Positions 41,916 through 50,825 of a stretch of 64,000 bases of DNA are shown in pieces (the first letter of the stretch is position 1; every line of letters begins with the position of its first letter). This DNA is from Elusimicrobiota bacterium (GTDB lineage Bacteria > Elusimicrobiota > Elusimicrobia > UBA1565). The notes beneath the pieces were generated by a model, which was not told the DNA's origin, searched no databases, and saw only the letters and a list, made by a program, of their open reading frames with translations. The position numbers and the translations under genes are program-made. Location: assembly GCA_016196755.1 (NCBI GenBank), contig JACPXC010000019.1, positions 62,001 to 126,000 of the forward strand, in the 5' to 3' direction.

Positions 41916-44365
41916 GGCGCGCCCTCCCCTTGCTTGAGAAGGACGCTCGAGCCGGCCCGGATGGGCCCAAACGACTCGCGGGTCCCGCCCGGCCAGGCCA
42001 CCGACACGCCGTCGAGCTGCTCGGCTCCGCCCAGGCCCACGAGGAGCTCGCCGCAGCCCGAGACCGTCTGCCCGCCGCCCTGGCGCCCCCAGGCGAAGAC
42101 CTGCTCCCGCCCCCCGGCGCGTGCGCCGAGGATGGCACCCAGCGCCTCACGATTGGGCCCGTCCTGCTCGAGCCGCAGGCGCGCCCAGCGCGGCCGTCCG
42201 GGGCAGAGCCCCTTGAGCAGGCGCGCGCCGTGCAGGCCGGTGACCAGAAGGTCGGGGCAGCCGTCGCGGTCGAAGTCCCCGGCCAGGCTGGCCCGCGAGC
42301 AGCCCGGGAAGTCGGCCCCGTGTCCGGCCGGCGGCGCCGCGAAGCGCCCCGCGGCGGCGTCGAAGAGCTTCAGGCTCTTGCGCTCGTCGTGATAGAACAG
42401 CGTGTCGGGATAGAAGCCGTTGACGACGTAGAGGTCCTGGCGGCCGTCGAGGTCGAGGTCGTAGAGCAGGCCGTTCCAGCCGAAGCCCGCCCCGCGCGCG
42501 CCCAGCGCCGAGCCGCGCTCGGCGTAGCGCCCGCCGCCGGCCGGCGTGTAGAGCTGCTCGCCGAGCGTGGCCGTGGAGAGTATCCCCGACGTAAACGACG
42601 CGGCGGTGACCAGTCCTTCCTCGTCGCCGCTGGCGAAAGAGCGCCATACCGACTGCGGCCGGTCCAAAGAGCTCAGGAACAAGTCCAGGCGGCCGTCGCC
42701 GTCCGCGTCGCCCACCGACACGCCCTTGCAGAGCGCCGGCAGGTCGATCCCTGCCCGCCCCGTGACGTCCTCGAAGCGACCACCGCCGAGCGAGCGGAAC
42801 AGCCGGCTGGCCCCCCATAGGTTGCAGAGGAAGACGTCCTCGCGCCCGTCCGCGTCATAGTCGTAGGCCGCCGCGGCCCAGCCCCAATGCTCGTCGCCTA
42901 GGCCGGAGCCCGCGGTGGCCTCACGGAAGCGGCCGCCGTCGTTGAGAAAGAGCAGGTTCGGCGAGCCGTTGGCGCCGTCGGCCGCCGGCGTGACGCGGTC
43001 CACCGTGCGGGCAAGGTAGATCAAATAGAGGTCGAGGTCGCCGTCCTGGTCGGCGTCGAACCACAATCCGGATTCGACGAGGCCCCGCGGGGCGTTCAAC
43101 CCGCGCTCCAGCGAAACGTCGGCGAACCCCTTGCCCTCGAGGTTGCGCAGGAGCCGGGTATCGGTGGGCGGGTCGCCCAGGACCAGGAGGTCGGTCCAGC
43201 CGTCGCCGTCGAAATCCGCCGTCGAGGCGCGCTCGCCGAGCCCGCCGGGCACGAAGCCCGGCATCGCCTCGAAGCGCATTCCTCCGCGGTTGCGCCACAA
43301 GGCGCCGCCGTGCCCGCGCCCGCCGCCGATGAAGAGGTCGGGCAGGCCGTCGCGGTCGTAGTCGAGGCAGGCCGCCCCGATCGTGACGATGTCGAGCGCG
43401 TCGGCGTCCGGACGGGCGAAGTTGTCGGTCGAGGTGGCGTCGGCGAACAGCGGCGCCGGCGATCGGGCCGGCTTGGGACGCCGCTTGGCGGCCTTGGGCC
43501 AGCCGCGCGCCTCGAGCAGGGCCGCCGCCTCGGCCAGGGTGCGGGCGGCGTCGCCGTCGATGGCCAGCCGCAGGCCCGTGCCGGAAGCCAGGAGCTCGCG
43601 CCGCGCCAGCGCCTCGAGATCCGCCCAGGGCAGGGCCGTCTCGGCCGGCGCGCCGGCCTTGGCCCAAGCCTCGAGCTTGGGATAGAGCGCAAGCGCGGCG
43701 CTCCGCGCCTGCTCGCCGCTGAGCATGAACTGCGTCGCGTGGGCGCTCGCCTGGGCGGCCGACCAGATGGCGCGCAGGGCCTCGGCCCTCTTCGGGGAGG
43801 CCGGGGCGCCGCCCACGGCCAGAGAACCCAGCATTTTAAGGGTCTGGGCGCGCGCCCGAGCCGCGATGGACGGCAGGTCCTCGACCCCGCCGCGGCGAAA
43901 GCCGAAGAAACGCCAGTCGGCGATGACGTCGTCGGGCCGCTGCGCTGCGGCAAGCGAGAGGGCCGCCGACTGGGCCGCCAGCCATTCGCGCACCCCGGGC
44001 CCGAGCGGCAGACCGGGACGCTCCGCCAGCAGGGCGTCGAGCGCCGAAAGCTGGACGGCTTCCGCCGCGCGCGCCTTCGCGTAGTCCACCGTCACCGTCT
44101 CCCCCTTCAGATTGTGCACCCGGTAGACGCCGCCTCCCGACTCGACCGAGACCTTGAGCAAGACAGCCACCGCGGCATCCGCGTCGATGAGGCCCACCTG
44201 CGGCTGTCCGTCGCCCTCGGCCAGGTCGCGCGAGAAGAGCACCAACGGCGCCAGGACGCCCTCGGTCCAAGGATCGAGCGCCTGGGCGGACGGAGCGAGC
44301 AGCAGCAGCGCTACCAGCGCGCCGATGGGTCCCGGACCGCGTCGGCCGGGGGGGTGGGACGCCAT
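41912..44365 (-). CDS. Secreted FG-GAP/VCBS repeat protein with UnbV/ASPIC-type end
   Basis: 817 aa. N-terminal signal ('GALVALLLLAPSAQA'), about 250 residues of helical domain, then several FG-GAP/VCBS repeats with Ca-binding-like D-x-D-x-D-G loops ('DYDRDGLPDLFIGG', 'DFDGDGWTDLLVLG', 'DADGDGRLDLFLSS', 'DLDLDGRQDLYVVN'), and an ASPIC/UnbV-like C terminus ('GLGGAEQLDGVSVAWPGG'). Such propeller proteins lie outside the cell and bind partners. The start at 44365 overlaps the HxsC-like gene by 55 nt. It may display or receive the modified peptide; that is inference from position. Confidence 0.8.
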   Translation of the reverse strand: MASHPPGRRGPGPIGALVALLLLAPSAQALDPWTEGVLAPLVLFSRDLAEGDGQPQVGLIDADAAVAVLLKVSVESGGGVYRVHNLKGETVTVDYAKARAAEAVQLSALDALLAERPGLPLGPGVREWLAAQSAALSLAAAQRPDDVIADWRFFGFRRGGVEDLPSIAARARAQTLKMLGSLAVGGAPASPKRAEALRAIWSAAQASAHATQFMLSGEQARSAALALYPKLEAWAKAGAPAETALPWADLEALARRELLASGTGLRLAIDGDAARTLAEAAALLEARGWPKAAKRRPKPARSPAPLFADATSTDNFARPDADALDIVTIGAACLDYDRDGLPDLFIGGGRGHGGALWRNRGGMRFEAMPGFVPGGLGERASTADFDGDGWTDLLVLGDPPTDTRLLRNLEGKGFADVSLERGLNAPRGLVESGLWFDADQDGDLDLYLIYLARTVDRVTPAADGANGSPNLLFLNDGGRFREATAGSGLGDEHWGWAAAAYDYDADGREDVFLCNLWGASRLFRSLGGGRFEDVTGRAGIDLPALCKGVSVGDADGDGRLDLFLSSLDRPQSVWRSFASGDEEGLVTAASFTSGILSTATLGEQLYTPAGGGRYAERGSALGARGAGFGWNGLLYDLDLDGRQDLYVVNGFYPDTLFYHDERKSLKLFDAAAGRFAAPPAGHGADFPGCSRASLAGDFDRDGCPDLLVTGLHGARLLKGLCPGRPRWARLRLEQDGPNREALGAILGARAGGREQVFAWGRQGGGQTVSGCGELLVGLGGAEQLDGVSVAWPGGTRESFGPIRAGSSVLLKQGEGAP

Positions 44366-45333
44366 GGGAGGCTCTCCTGGTGCACTTCGGCGATGGGGTG
44401 GAAGGGGTTGCCGGTCTCGGTGACGTGCCGGCGCAGGGCGAAGGCGGCGAACTCGCCCTCGCCGAAAACGCCCGGGTACCAATCGTGCGGCCCCGCGCAG
44501 AGGTCGTTCATCGCGCAGGTCCGGCAGGCCGACACGTGGCGGATCTCGTAGCTGGGCAGGGCGCGCCAGGCCAGGGGCCAGAGCCCGGGCGGCAGGACGC
44601 AGAGCGGGAAGTGGTAGAGACGCGCCTCGGAAAAGCGCGCGATGAGGGCGGCGGCTGCCGCCACGCGGGCGGCGCAGTCCGAGAGCGAGATCTTGATGTG
44701 CTCGAGGTTCTTGGTCGCCTGGCCCTCGGACTCGAAGTAGACCAGGGTCAGACGGTAGGCGGCGGTGTCGGGAAACTCGGAGAGCAGGAAAGCCAAGGTC
44801 TCGGCCAGCCATTCCGAGGGGTGGCGGTGCAGGATGACGCGGACCTCGAGGCCCTGCCCGGCCCGGCGGTGCTTGAGCAGGTGCTTGAGCCCCGCCACGG
44901 TCTCCACGAAGCTGCCCGGCGCGCGCGTCACCGAGTCGTGGGTCTTGGCGTCCGGACCATGGACCGGCACGCAGAGGTCCAGCGGCGCCCCGCCCAGGAC
45001 CAAGGTGTTGCGCGCGAAGGCCTCGTCGCAGAACAGCCGGCCGTTGGTCAACAGCGTCATCGGGAAATCCGGGAACGCGGCGCGATATTCGGCCAGGAGG
45101 CGGAAGAACTCGGGATTGAGCGTCGGCTCGCCGCCGGTGAACAGGAAATAGCCGCCGTGCTCGCCGTTGCGGTAGTAGATCGTCCGGTCGCCGGGCCGGG
45201 CGATGTACTCCGCGATCTTCTCGCGATGCTTCTCGAGCGAGTATTTGGCGTCGGGCTCGTCGATGTAGGCGTCGGAGTTCGTGCACATCGTGCAGTGCGA
45301 GTTGCACTTCTGCCAGAAGGGGGCGTCAGGCAT
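44311..45333 (-). CDS. HxsC-like radical SAM protein, paralog
   Basis: 340 aa. Radical SAM cluster C10-x3-C14-x2-C17 ('KCNSHCTMC'), SAM motif 'YFLFTGGEPTLNPEF', and a C-terminal pair of Cys motifs 'CRTCAMNDLC' that could bind a second cluster. Residues around 'ARLYHFPLCVLPPGLWPLA' match the HxsC-like protein at 57146-58105 ('ARLYHFPLCTVPTRLWPYV'), and the cluster cysteines are at identical positions. It starts with the same 8-nt overlap (ATGCCTGA) as that gene. I read it as a duplicated HxsC. Confidence 0.75.
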   Translation of the reverse strand: MPDAPFWQKCNSHCTMCTNSDAYIDEPDAKYSLEKHREKIAEYIARPGDRTIYYRNGEHGGYFLFTGGEPTLNPEFFRLLAEYRAAFPDFPMTLLTNGRLFCDEAFARNTLVLGGAPLDLCVPVHGPDAKTHDSVTRAPGSFVETVAGLKHLLKHRRAGQGLEVRVILHRHPSEWLAETLAFLLSEFPDTAAYRLTLVYFESEGQATKNLEHIKISLSDCAARVAAAAALIARFSEARLYHFPLCVLPPGLWPLAWRALPSYEIRHVSACRTCAMNDLCAGPHDWYPGVFGEGEFAAFALRRHVTETGNPFHPIAEVHQESLPWRPTPPADAVRDPSARW

Positions 45334-46453
45334 GGGTCGCCTCCCCCAGCGGCTCGAGCCATTCCTCGCGGCCCTCGTGCACGCGCCCGGTCTCCGCGTC
45401 GAGCGTGACGACCAGGCGCTCGACCCGCAGGCCTGCCGGGTCGGCCGCCTGCCCGGCCACCGGCTGGACGGCCCGCGCCAGCTCGTGGCGTCCGGACTCG
45501 AAGGCGCCGCCGCCGCGGCGCAGGATGCGCGCGCCGGCCCGCGGCGCGGCCGGCCGCTCGGCCACGGGCGAGAGCCCCCCGCCCGCCGGGAAACGCTCCA
45601 GCCAACTGCGCTTAAATCCCAGACACTCGTCCTTAAGAGCGCAGGCCTCGCAGGGCCCCGTCCGAAGGCGGTCGTCGTGGGAGGCCATGTAGAGGTCGAC
45701 GGGCTTGCTCTCCGCGTCGAGGACGAGCAGGCTGTGGGCCGACCAGGCCAGCATGCGGTCGATGAGCTCGGGCGCGGCGCAGGGGGTGAGGTTGAGCAGG
45801 CGCGGACGCGGCGCCCCGCGCCGGTCGAAGGCCGCCACGGCGCGCCGGATGGCGGCGGCGGCGTCCTGTACCGTCAACGTCATCGCCGCTTCGTGGTGGA
45901 CCATGTCGCCCTCGAAGAGCGGATAGATGAGGACGAAGTCCGACACGCCGCGCTCGAGGAAGGCCTCGCAGGTCTCGGTCAAGAACGCCGCGTTGGCCTT
46001 GTTGAGCACGACGTTGACGCCGACTCCGAGCCCGCGGGCGCGGATGCGCTCGAGGCCGGCCACGGCCTTCGCGAACGCCCCGGGGACCTTCACGAGCTCA
46101 TCGTGGAGCTCGGGCGTGTGGCCGTGCAGCGAGACCCGGAAGTGCGTGGCCCCGGCCGCCTCGAGCGCCTCGACGGCGCCGGGCTCGCCGAGCTTGAGGC
46201 CGTTGGTCTGCACGCGGCGATACTCAAATCCCAGACGCCGGGCCAGGGCCAGCATCTCGGGAAGGTCCCGGCGCGAGGTCGGCTCGCCGCCCGTGAAGCA
46301 GACCGCGCGGTAGCCGTCCTTGGCGGCCTTGAAGAGCTCGCGCGCCACCAGCGCGAAGGGCATGCCCGGCGCGCGCCGCCAGGCGAGATCCTGGGAGCAG
46401 AACAGGCACTTCTCGTTGCAGCCGTAGCCGAGCAGGACCTCGAGCGCTTTCAC
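45326..46453 (-). CDS. Radical SAM protein, 'CLFCSQ' family, copy 1
   Basis: 375 aa from GTG 46453 (GTGA overlap). Cluster C12-x3-C16-x2-C19 in 'GYGCNEKCLFCSQDLAWRR', SAM-binding 'AVCFTGGEPTSRRDLPEM', and an auxiliary Cys group 'CEACALKDEC' near residue 290. It is paralogous to the proteins at 46450-47496 and 59941-61263, which share 'CLFCSQ-x-x-x-W-R' and 'GDM-x-x-x' segments. After the core there is a C-terminal extension of about 80 residues absent from the others. Substrate probably the HxS peptide or a cofactor for it, judged from position only. Confidence 0.8.
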   Translation of the reverse strand: MKALEVLLGYGCNEKCLFCSQDLAWRRAPGMPFALVARELFKAAKDGYRAVCFTGGEPTSRRDLPEMLALARRLGFEYRRVQTNGLKLGEPGAVEALEAAGATHFRVSLHGHTPELHDELVKVPGAFAKAVAGLERIRARGLGVGVNVVLNKANAAFLTETCEAFLERGVSDFVLIYPLFEGDMVHHEAAMTLTVQDAAAAIRRAVAAFDRRGAPRPRLLNLTPCAAPELIDRMLAWSAHSLLVLDAESKPVDLYMASHDDRLRTGPCEACALKDECLGFKRSWLERFPAGGGLSPVAERPAAPRAGARILRRGGGAFESGRHELARAVQPVAGQAADPAGLRVERLVVTLDAETGRVHEGREEWLEPLGEATHA

Positions 46454-47496
46454 CGCGAGCCTCTGAGAGCGGCATGCTCGCGGGGAGTCAGGACCCGCCG
46501 CCAGCCCTTCACGCCCTTCCAGCCGCGCGAGAACGGCGCCGGGACGCGCGCCAAGGGGGCGAGCTCGGCCGCCCCGAAGCGTTCCAGGTAGCGGTCGGCG
46601 ACGCCCAGGCAGCGCGCGGCGTAGACGCAGCGCGCGCAGGAGGCGGGCTTGGACTTCTGCTCGGCGGCGGCCTCGGCAAGGCCTTTGCCGCCCTCCGGGC
46701 GGTCCAGGCGGTAGGCCTCCGGGTCGACGAGCAGGGACTTGGCCCCGTCGTAGAGCGCCGCCGAGTCGCCCGACCAGCGCAGGATGCGCCCCTCGTAGCC
46801 GGGAAGGACGCAAGGGGGCATGTTGAGGAGGAACGGCGGCTCCGCGCCGCGCGCGCGGAACTCCTCGAAGGCGTCGCGCACCGCGGCCGCGGCGTCGGCC
46901 ATGGAGAGGGCCACGCGGTCGCCGTAGAAGGCCATGTCGCCCTCGTAGAGCGGGAAGATGAGGCCCAGGTCCGTCACGCCTCGGTCGAGGAACCAGGCGC
47001 AGGTCTCGCGCAGGCGCGGGGCGTTCATGCGGTTGAGCACGACGTTGACGCCGACGGCGACCCCGCGCGCGCGCAGGTTCTCGAGGCCGGCCCAGGCCTT
47101 GGCGAAGGCGCCGGGCACCTGGACCTGGGCGTCGTGGAGCTCGGCGCCGGGACCATGCATGGAGAACCGGGCCATGGTCAAGCCGGCGGCGGCCAACTCT
47201 CCCGCGTAGCCCGGCTCGGCCAGGCGCAGGCCGTTGGTCTGGATGTGCACCTCGGGGTAGCCGGTCTTGCGGGCCAGGGCGACCAGGCGCGTCAGGCCCT
47301 CATGGAGCGTGGGCTCGCCGCCGTTTAAGACCAGCACGCGGGCGCCGGCCTTGTAGGCCAGCCACTGCCGGCGGGCGGCCTCGGCGAACGGGGTGAAAGG
47401 CTGTCGCCGCCAGGCGAACTCCTGGGAGCAGAACAGGCAGCGCTCGTTGCAGGCGTAGCCTAGGAACAGTTCATGGACGCGGGCCGCGCGCCGCAC
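46450..47496 (-). CDS. Radical SAM protein, 'CLFCSQ' family, copy 2
   Basis: 348 aa if started at GTG 47496. Cluster C16-x3-C20-x2-C23 ('GYACNERCLFCSQEFAWRR'), 'VLVLNGGEPTLHEGL', auxiliary 'CARCVYAARC' near 295. A longer frame reaches ATG 47571, but those extra residues ('RTAATARTAATSR') are merely the His-Xaa-Ser repeat DNA read in another frame, so I prefer the GTG just after the precursor stop. It is the first gene downstream of the precursor and thus a strong candidate for its modifying enzyme. Confidence 0.75.
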   Translation of the reverse strand: MRRAARVHELFLGYACNERCLFCSQEFAWRRQPFTPFAEAARRQWLAYKAGARVLVLNGGEPTLHEGLTRLVALARKTGYPEVHIQTNGLRLAEPGYAGELAAAGLTMARFSMHGPGAELHDAQVQVPGAFAKAWAGLENLRARGVAVGVNVVLNRMNAPRLRETCAWFLDRGVTDLGLIFPLYEGDMAFYGDRVALSMADAAAAVRDAFEEFRARGAEPPFLLNMPPCVLPGYEGRILRWSGDSAALYDGAKSLLVDPEAYRLDRPEGGKGLAEAAAEQKSKPASCARCVYAARCLGVADRYLERFGAAELAPLARVPAPFSRGWKGVKGWRRVLTPREHAALRGSR

Positions 47497-47521
47497 GGCG
47501 GCGCGGCGGCGCGGCTTCGCG

Positions 47522-47860
47522 TCAGAACGAGAAGTGGCTGCCGTGCGAGCCGTGGCTGCCGTGCGACCCATGGCTGCCGTGCGACCCGTGGCTGCCGTGC
47601 GACCCGTGGCTGGCGTGGCTGACGTGCGAGCCCGAGCCGCCCGAGTTGTGCAGGTAGTTGTTGTGGGCGGCCGCGGGCAGCTCCTGCGCGCTCTTGAGGA
47701 GCGCGGTGCCGATGATGCCGAGAGCCATCGCGGTCTTGACCACGTCCTGCTTGACGACCTTGCCCTCTTCGCTGGTGAGGAACAGGGCCGCGCCCTTCTT
47801 GGCCTCGGGGAGCAGCTTCCGCTTCCCCTTCTTCGCGCCCTTCTTGGTCTTTTTAGCCAT
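47522..47860 (-). CDS. hxsA: His-Xaa-Ser repeat precursor peptide (HxsA-like)
   Basis: 112 aa. Basic N terminus (Lys-rich, residues 2-22), a leader with a hydrophobic helix 'TAMALGIIGTALLKSA', a short 'PAAAHNNYLHNSGG' linker, then ten successive His-Xaa-Ser units (H-V-S, H-A-S, seven H-G-S, H-F-S) ending in Phe. This is the layout of substrates of the HxsB/HxsC radical SAM pair in the predicted HXS system (family knowledge, named TIGRFAM HxsA-D). Radical SAM genes lie directly downstream and hxsB one gene upstream. The core would be the Ser/His/Gly tail; the modification is unknown. Confidence 0.75.
   Translation of the reverse strand: MAKKTKKGAKKGKRKLLPEAKKGAALFLTSEEGKVVKQDVVKTAMALGIIGTALLKSAQELPAAAHNNYLHNSGGSGSHVSHASHGSHGSHGSHGSHGSHGSHGSHGSHFSF
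47525..47620 (-). repeat. Coding tandem repeat of His-Xaa-Ser codons
   Basis: Ten 9-bp units inside the precursor gene. Ser codons alternate between TCG and AGC along the array, giving an 18-bp period in the DNA, which indicates growth by duplication of two-unit blocks. Confidence 0.85.
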
Positions 47861-47869
47861 GTGTCCCCC

Positions 47870-48814
47870 TCAGCGGCCGCCGCCGCCCTGCGGTCCGGAC
47901 TTCGGCGCCTTCTTGGCGCCGCGCTTCACATTCTTCAAGTCGTCGAGTTTCATCGTGCCGCGCTCGGTGCAGAACTCGCTCTGCAGCTCCTGCCAGGTCT
48001 GCGGCGCGCCGGGCGAGTCCTTGGTGCCGACCTTGGCCAGACAGATGCCGCGCTCGACGCCCGTCGACGGGCACATGCTGCGGTTCTTGTCGAGGAAGGC
48101 CAGGGTCAGCGCGGACTCGACCTGGCACTTGTCCTCGTCGCCCTTGCGCAGGTTGCAGAAACCGGTGTCGCCCGTGACCCACTGCTTGGCGGCCTCGCGG
48201 CAGTACTGCAACCCGGTCTCGTGCGGCACCTGCGGGCCCCAGTAGTATTTGATCCGCGGCTCGCAGATCTTATCGGCCGAGCCCGCCTTGAGGTTGTCGC
48301 TGAGCGAGCGCGAGAGGTTCCAGAAGCCGCCGTCGTTGTTGGGCTCCGGGGCGAGCAGCGCGCTCTGCGGGGCCTTGGCCTTGGTATTGAAGAACTTGAC
48401 CGGGGTGACCAGGCGGTCCAGATAGGCCTCGGTGGCCGGATAGGCCCGCTGGCCCTTCGCGGCTCCCTTGGCTTCCCACCAGAAGTTCGCGTAGGAGTTG
48501 AGCCACTCGCAGCGCGCCTTGGCGGTGCCGATCTCCTTCTCGTACTTGAACGCCGGGGCGATGCGGGCGAGCGCGGCGCAGGGGTTCTTCTCCTTGCGGT
48601 CGGCCGCGGCGGCCACGACGTGGGCCATCAGGCGCTGGGTCAGGCGGTCGACGGTCTTCATGTCCTTGACCCAGAAGAAGCCCTGCTGGATGAGGGTCTT
48701 GTCGTCCTTGACGTCCTGCAGACAGACCTGGTAGGGGTCGGCCTGGTGCCCGGTCTGGGCGTGGACCGGCGACGCGGCGAGGACCCAGGCGGCCAGAAGA
48801 GAGGTCATTGTCAT
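47870..48814 (-). CDS. Secreted Cys-rich protein of the HXS locus
   Basis: 314 aa. Signal peptide 'MTSLLAAWVLAASPVHAQ' (true start may be Met1 or Met3), then a soluble domain with about ten Cys, including 'NPCAALARI', 'ARCEWLNSYANFWWEAKG', 'GDTGFCNLRKGDEDKCQ' and 'SMCPSTGVERGICLAK'. An even Cys content fits disulfides outside the cytoplasm. A basic Gly-rich tail closes it. It sits between hxsB (ATGA overlap) and the precursor gene, so it may bind or process the exported peptide. No family recognised. Confidence 0.7.
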   Translation of the reverse strand: MTMTSLLAAWVLAASPVHAQTGHQADPYQVCLQDVKDDKTLIQQGFFWVKDMKTVDRLTQRLMAHVVAAAADRKEKNPCAALARIAPAFKYEKEIGTAKARCEWLNSYANFWWEAKGAAKGQRAYPATEAYLDRLVTPVKFFNTKAKAPQSALLAPEPNNDGGFWNLSRSLSDNLKAGSADKICEPRIKYYWGPQVPHETGLQYCREAAKQWVTGDTGFCNLRKGDEDKCQVESALTLAFLDKNRSMCPSTGVERGICLAKVGTKDSPGAPQTWQELQSEFCTERGTMKLDDLKNVKRGAKKAPKSGPQGGGGR

Positions 48815-50355
48815 GTCGGCTCCGTTGCGAGTACGGGATCTGAGCTGGGCGGCTCCGGCACCGCCCGCGGCGCGGCGTCCAGCCAGGACTCGAGGACCTT
48901 CCTGTCCTCGGGGTCCTGCAATTTCTCGAAGAGGGTATCAAACAAGCCCATATACAGGCGACAGCGCCCGTTATCGGGCATCCGGCCCCACAGCGAGCGC
49001 TGGGTGACGGCGTTGTAGACCGGGTCGACCCCGCACCACGGTCGGTGCGTGCACTGCGAGCAGAGCGGCTGGTGCTCGAGGGTCGAGGCCAGGGCGGCGG
49101 CGCGCACGAGCCGGCTGTCGAGGATCTCGTTATAGGAAGTCTTCCCGACTTCACCGACGCGGAACAAAGTCTCGCCGTCCTGCGCCACCATGCGCGCCTC
49201 GTCGCCGGTGTAGACCGACCCGTCGGCGTCGTAGGCCAGCACGCCGAAGCCGGCCCCCGACGGCGAGCGCAGGTCGACGTAGCCGGGGTCGCGCGAGAGC
49301 AGGACCTTGGTCAGCAGGGTCAGGATGTGGCGCTCGTAAAAATGGTTTCCGCGCTTGTTGACGAGCAGGATATAGTCGAGCGCGCGGCGGTAGAAATGCA
49401 GCCACTCGTCGACCGTGTAGCCGATCGTCCCCCAGGAGCGCTTGGCGAACCCCAGCGGGCTCAAGGGGCGCAGGAAGATCCCGGGCAGGCCGAGGGCGAC
49501 GTACTCGTCGACGATTCTTTCGGGCTGGGACAGGCTCAGGCGCGTCGTCGTCATGAGCGCCCCGGGCTTAAACCCGCCCTTGCCGCCCGGGCGCTCGGCC
49601 GCCTCGTCGAAGTGGCGCAGCCAGCGCACCGCCTCGGCATGGCTGGCCCCGCCCGACCACAGGCGGTTCTTGTCGTGCAGGGCGGCCGGCCCGTCGAGCG
49701 AGGTGCAGACCCCGACCTCGTGCTCGGCGAGAAAGGCCGCCTTCTCCTCGTCCATGAGGCTGAAGTTCGAGACCATCGTGATGAAGACGGTGCGTTTGGC
49801 GGCCTTGGCCTTGAGGCGCGCGTACTTGGTGACGAACTTGACCACCGGCCAGTTGAGCAGCGGCTCGCCGCCCTGGAACTCGATGATGAGGGCCGGGCTC
49901 GGGCACTCGAAGATGAGGTCGACGGTCTTCCTGGCGGTCTCCAGGGTCATGTCCTTGTCGACGCGGTCGACCCCGAAGACGCTCGAGTGGCAGTAGAGGC
50001 AGCGGTGGTTGCAGCGCAGGGTGGCGACGAGGATGTGCAGGTTCGGCGCGCGGAAGAGGTGGGCGTCCTTGGAGGCCCAAGAATCGGAGAGCGCCGCGAA
50101 GTCGAGCTGGTCGCGCACCAGGCCGCGGCCGCGCAGTTCGGCGTAGGCCGCGCCGCCCTTGTCGAGCTTGCCCTCGAGGTAGGCGCGCAGGTCGGGCTCC
50201 TCAAGCAGCGCGAAGCCGCCGTGGTCGGCGCTGATGAGCCACTTCTTGCCGACCTTGCGGTAGGCGGCGGCCAGCACGCCCTCGGGGGCGAGCCGGATCT
50301 TATCGGCGCCCGAAAGCGGCGTGAGCCGAGGCTTATCCCGTTCTAGGATGGCCAT
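48811..50355 (-). CDS. hxsB: HxsB-type radical SAM maturase
   Basis: 514 aa. An N-terminal domain of about 95 residues ('GGFALLEEPDLRAYLEGKL') that may recognise the peptide leader, then a radical SAM core with C115-x3-C119-x2-C122 ('LRCNHRCLYCHSS') and 'LIIEFQGGEPLLNWPVVKF', then a SPASM-like C terminus 'CSQCTHRPWCGV' with a later Cys in 'NGRCRLYMGLF'. 'EFQGGEPLL' and the overall plan match HxsB. It overlaps the hxsD gene by 23 nt. With HxsC it is expected to modify the His-Xaa-Ser repeats. Confidence 0.8.
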   Translation of the reverse strand: MAILERDKPRLTPLSGADKIRLAPEGVLAAAYRKVGKKWLISADHGGFALLEEPDLRAYLEGKLDKGGAAYAELRGRGLVRDQLDFAALSDSWASKDAHLFRAPNLHILVATLRCNHRCLYCHSSVFGVDRVDKDMTLETARKTVDLIFECPSPALIIEFQGGEPLLNWPVVKFVTKYARLKAKAAKRTVFITMVSNFSLMDEEKAAFLAEHEVGVCTSLDGPAALHDKNRLWSGGASHAEAVRWLRHFDEAAERPGGKGGFKPGALMTTTRLSLSQPERIVDEYVALGLPGIFLRPLSPLGFAKRSWGTIGYTVDEWLHFYRRALDYILLVNKRGNHFYERHILTLLTKVLLSRDPGYVDLRSPSGAGFGVLAYDADGSVYTGDEARMVAQDGETLFRVGEVGKTSYNEILDSRLVRAAALASTLEHQPLCSQCTHRPWCGVDPVYNAVTQRSLWGRMPDNGRCRLYMGLFDTLFEKLQDPEDRKVLESWLDAAPRAVPEPPSSDPVLATEPT

Positions 50356-50824
50356 AGCGCTCTTCCCAAGTCTTCTCGACTGCGGCCAGGACCCCGGTCT
50401 TGCGCCGCGCGGCGAGTTCCGCCTCGGCCTCGGCGATGAGCTTCTCCAGTTCGGCCTTCTGCTCCTTGGAGAGCTCGGCCCCGGTGGCCGGCTGGTCCTT
50501 GTCGTCGGGGTCGCGGCGCGCGGAGACGACGGCGCGCGAGACGATGTGCTCATAGACCGGGCGGGAGTTGGCGATCAGGCGCTGGCGCAGGGCCTGGTTG
50601 TGGAGCTCGTCGACGAACTCGCGGCCCAGGGCCATGAGGCCGGCCTGGTCCTCGGTGGTCTTGGCCGAGAGGGTCAGCTTCCAGGCGGTCTTGGTCTCGT
50701 CGACGAAGGCGGTGGCGCGGTCGCTCAACACATGCGCGGCGCCCTGGACCAGCTCCAAGGGATGGAGCTTGCGGGGGACGCTGAAGGAGACCTCGCGGGC
50801 CTTGAGCGAGACCGAGAATCTCAC
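50333..50824 (-). CDS. hxsD: HxsD-type small protein
   Basis: 163 aa, GTG start. N-terminal part with 'SFSVPRKLHPLELVQGAAHV' and 'WKLTLSAK', then 'GREFVDELHNQALRQRLIA', which matches the F-x-x-E-L-x-x-x-x-L-R stretch typical of HxsD, then a charged helix 'KLIAEAEAELAARRKTG' and 'EKTWEERYG'. HxsD is a small partner of unknown function in HXS loci, possibly a substrate chaperone. Five such proteins are in this locus; the one at 54592-55083 shares the C-terminal helix ('RLIAEVEVEIKELKSK'). Confidence 0.7.
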   Translation of the reverse strand: MRFSVSLKAREVSFSVPRKLHPLELVQGAAHVLSDRATAFVDETKTAWKLTLSAKTTEDQAGLMALGREFVDELHNQALRQRLIANSRPVYEHIVSRAVVSARRDPDDKDQPATGAELSKEQKAELEKLIAEAEAELAARRKTGVLAAVEKTWEERYGHPRTG

Positions 50825-50825
50825 G

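Noticed and set aside
46450-47571. Longer start (ATG 47571) for the radical SAM gene
   Set aside because: The extra residues are only the His-Xaa-Ser repeat read out of frame; GTG 47496 avoids the overlap and leaves the cluster motif complete.
47525-47620. Short tandem DNA repeat that might be read as a CRISPR-like or satellite array
   Set aside because: It is in frame within a coding gene, has no spacers, and the units encode His-Xaa-Ser.
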